DNA of 64,000 bases from Prochloron sp965198675 (lineage in GTDB: Bacteria > Cyanobacteriota > Cyanobacteriia > Cyanobacteriales > Prochloraceae): contig OZ240666.1 of the NCBI GenBank assembly GCA_965198675.1, positions 2,294,001-2,358,000 of the forward strand. Direction: 5' to 3'. Shown here piece by piece: positions 62,375 to 64,000 of this stretch. Position 1 is the first letter of the stretch; every line of letters begins with the position of its first letter. The notes beneath the pieces are model-generated. The model ran no database searches. It worked only from the letters and a program-made list of their open reading frames with translations, and was not told the origin of the DNA. The translations under genes and the position numbers were made by a program.

Positions 62375-62781
62375 AATTAGAGTGTGGGGAATGCCCTTAA
62401 ATATCTGACTGGCATTGATATAGAGCGTGTAGGGTGGGCAATTGGGGAAACGTTTGCTACCCTTAATATGAGAGTAAATTTTTGATTGCCCACTAGAGTG
62501 TGTCATCAATTAGGGGGAAAGATAATTTTTCAAGGTATTTTTGCGAGATACAAGGAGAAAAATGTTCTTCATAGCAGAGCTATATAGGTTATTTTTCGAC
62601 GCAGTAGGTCGTGAAAAGACCTGAAAAAGTACTTTTTTTCTAATTGATGACACGCCCTAAACCAGAAAGCTGAATAAACTGTCATGGTATATGCTACACT
62701 ATACCCGATTCTGGGCTGGTGGGCAAGGTATTAAATTAATCCCCGACTATGAATTATAAATTTTGAACTACCTTGCCTACC
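62375..62781. other. Intergenic region with MITE
   Basis: 407 bases between convergent genes. Apart from the MITE at 62496-62657 it has a TAGGGTGGGCAATTG motif near 62430, an AACTGTCATGGTATATGC copy of the GTACCATGACAG family near 62682, and two copies of a TGACTGGCATTGATATAG phrase at about 62407 and 62791, the latter inside the glycosyltransferase gene end. Confidence 0.6.
62496..62657. mobile_element. MITE-like element, 162 bp, TA target site
   Basis: Terminal inverted repeats GAGTGTGTCATCAATTAG and CTAATTGATGACACGCCC (16 of 18 match), flanked by TA on both sides. The interior has no coding capacity (TTTTTCAAGG, TTGCGAGATACAAGG, GACGCAGTAGGTCGTG). The TA duplication is as for IS630/Tc1-mariner-type transposition. 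No transposase of that type is in the window. Confidence 0.78.
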
Positions 62782-64000
62782 CTACTTATATGACTGGCAT
62801 TGATATAGTTGATAAGACCTCCAGGTGCGGTAATAATGGTTTAAATTCCGTTTACACTCAAAACCCTCACCCAACTTTAATGGGTCGGGAAAATCTGCTT
62901 TTCCCAAACCTGGATCAATCACCCAAAGGTCTCTAGTTTGAATTTTTAGATGAGGAATAGTGTCCCACAAGGACTGATAACCTTGCTCCCTAGACAAGAA
63001 GATAAAGTTAGTTTCTAAGGCAGAATCTCTGACATTTTCTAAAGCCATAGCATAGCTAATTCCCAAAGCAATTTCTAGGTTATAAAGATAACCAGAAATA
63101 ACGGGAAAATGTTCCTCAGATTGATTTAAATCACGAGCAACTTTATTGGGGAGGTAGGGCTTTGGAAAAGTCAGGTCAAAGACAACACACCCAGAAGATA
63201 TCAGGGCGAACAGTAAGAGTATTATCTCTGATTTAAACCTTTTCAGGAACCCTATTGGTACCCGCGCTTCTGAATGACGGACAGCAAAAGCTCCTCCGAA
63301 CAAGACACAAACCGCAGGATAATAGGTGAAATTGTAGCGAAAAGCAATACTTATGTCTTTTTGTAAAAGATAAATAATTGCGAAATACGCCAATAAAATA
63401 ACCAGGATATATCCACCTAAAAAGAGCGTTGCACGACGGGTAACAGGAGATTGGTATAATTTGGTTATTCCTGGCCAAATCTGCCGACCCAACCAAAGAG
63501 CAAAACCTAACATGGTCAGAGCGGCGATCGCCTGGATCCAAATCGGTTGGTTTTCTACAGGAAGTAAGATAGCCATAACCAAAAACCCGGCGAACAATTG
63601 ATACAAAGGAGCGATGATATCAGGGGTGGGCAACCAAGTAGTGTAGGGGCTATGGAAATGTTCAAATAGAATGGGAAACCAAGGATAATAACTGCATACA
63701 ACCCCCAAACTCATGGCCAAGAGCATCCCCAAACGTTGTCGTGGTAAAAGGAGGGCCAGGAGGAGCACTTGAGCAGCAAATGTCAGCCAACAGAAATAGT
63801 GGCTATAGCCTGCTAAACTATGGCCCACTACCCACATTAACCACAGTAAAAGTCTGGTTTTCAACGGAGGATTCTTTAACAGAGCGATCGCCGCCAGTAA
63901 AGTCAGAGTAATAAAAAAAACAGGGAGAGTATATTGACGTGCTTCTTGAGATAAATAAACCCCAAAAGGTGACACAGCAGTAAAAGCAGCCGCCATGATG
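62782..64000 (-). CDS. Glycosyltransferase 39-like membrane protein (N-terminal part outside window)
   Basis: At least 405 codons; the start lies to the right of the window. Many membrane helices, with SPFGVYLSQEARQYTLPVFFITLTLLAAIALL at the left, a signature of ArnT/PMT-like (GT39/DUF2723-type) dolichyl- or polyprenyl-phosphate sugar transferases, and a soluble C-terminal domain (NQSEEHFPVISGYLYNLEIALGISYAMA...LWVIDPGLGKADFPDPLK...YRTWRSYQLYQCQSYK). Probably transfers sugars outside the cytoplasm. Substrate unknown. Confidence 0.85.
   Translation of the reverse strand, partial: IMAAAFTAVSPFGVYLSQEARQYTLPVFFITLTLLAAIALLKNPPLKTRLLLWLMWVVGHSLAGYSHYFCWLTFAAQVLLLALLLPRQRLGMLLAMSLGVVCSYYPWFPILFEHFHSPYTTWLPTPDIIAPLYQLFAGFLVMAILLPVENQPIWIQAIAALTMLGFALWLGRQIWPGITKLYQSPVTRRATLFLGGYILVILLAYFAIIYLLQKDISIAFRYNFTYYPAVCVLFGGAFAVRHSEARVPIGFLKRFKSEIILLLFALISSGCVVFDLTFPKPYLPNKVARDLNQSEEHFPVISGYLYNLEIALGISYAMALENVRDSALETNFIFLSREQGYQSLWDTIPHLKIQTRDLWVIDPGLGKADFPDPLKLGEGFECKRNLNHYYRTWRSYQLYQCQSYK

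Noticed and set aside
1..64000. tRNA and rRNA genes
   Set aside because: I looked for T-loop GGTTCGAATC-type motifs with matching acceptor stems and for conserved rRNA segments and found none; a covariance-model scan could not be run here.

Overview
The window is chromosomal DNA of a cyanobacterium. Diagnostic genes are chlH (Mg-chelatase H subunit), petN (29-residue cytochrome b6f subunit), ntcA (global nitrogen regulator), ycf23, cyanobacterial-type gshA, a stand-alone PCP_red domain and a DUF3084 gene next to ntcA. Copies of the HIP1 palindrome (GCGATCGC core) are frequent. Group II introns, IS elements, heptamer repeats and hairpin repeats are abundant, which suggests a repeat-rich, possibly filamentous lineage; genus cannot be told from this sequence alone.

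Layout. 1-3315: 5' part of chlH (minus). 3931-10120: an imperfect tandem duplication carrying a TIR-domain scrap, a GH25 lysozyme plus M15 peptidase pair, an Rpn-type nuclease and the 5' part of egtC. Copy A is decayed and copy B runs into an intact egtC-egtB pair (ergothioneine-type). 11.9-17.7 kb: conserved small protein, M50 protease, nucleoside phosphorylase, CE4 deacetylase overlapping a Ser/Thr kinase. 17.7-22.8 kb: remnants of type ISP restriction-modification genes interleaved with vapBC and hicBA toxin-antitoxin modules and their broken duplicates. 22.9-27.4 kb: ycf23, gshA, a secreted CHAT-TPR protein. 27.4-33.6 kb: tnpB scraps, a TPS haemagglutinin gene broken by a group II intron and then by an IS5-family element, and a 5'-truncated terpene synthase whose usable start codon lies inside the IS end. 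33.6-38.5 kb: heptamer repeats, leuC, TpsB transporter, DUF697 protein. 38.5-40.3 kb: petN, a small membrane protein and a broken tnpB between two perfect 180-bp inverted repeats. 40.3-49.2 kb: fabI, then ntcA split by a 2.6-kb group II intron, DUF3084, YqgF-like nuclease, holB, FHA protein, PCP_red protein. 49.4-53.9 kb: frameshifted tnpB, UbiH-like hydroxylase, MidA methyltransferase. 53.9-56.1 kb: a long prokaryotic Argonaute with an apparently complete DEDD tetrad. 56.5-59.3 kb (minus): a translationally coupled operon of a TIGR04222 membrane protein with a Cys/Gly-rich tail, a DUF692/MNIO enzyme and a SCO6045-like partner, which looks like a RiPP-type modification system. The window ends with a CPBP protease, a two-domain histidine phosphatase, a MITE and a truncated membrane glycosyltransferase.

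The observations most worth attention are: (i) ntcA can only make a full protein if a group II intron splices, and that intron's own reverse transcriptase has lost the GTPQ part of its RT core; (ii) the MNIO/TIGR04222 operon; (iii) the catalytic-type Argonaute; (iv) the terpene synthase given a start codon by an IS terminal repeat; (v) two independent local tandem duplications followed by decay; (vi) the perfect inverted repeat around petN.
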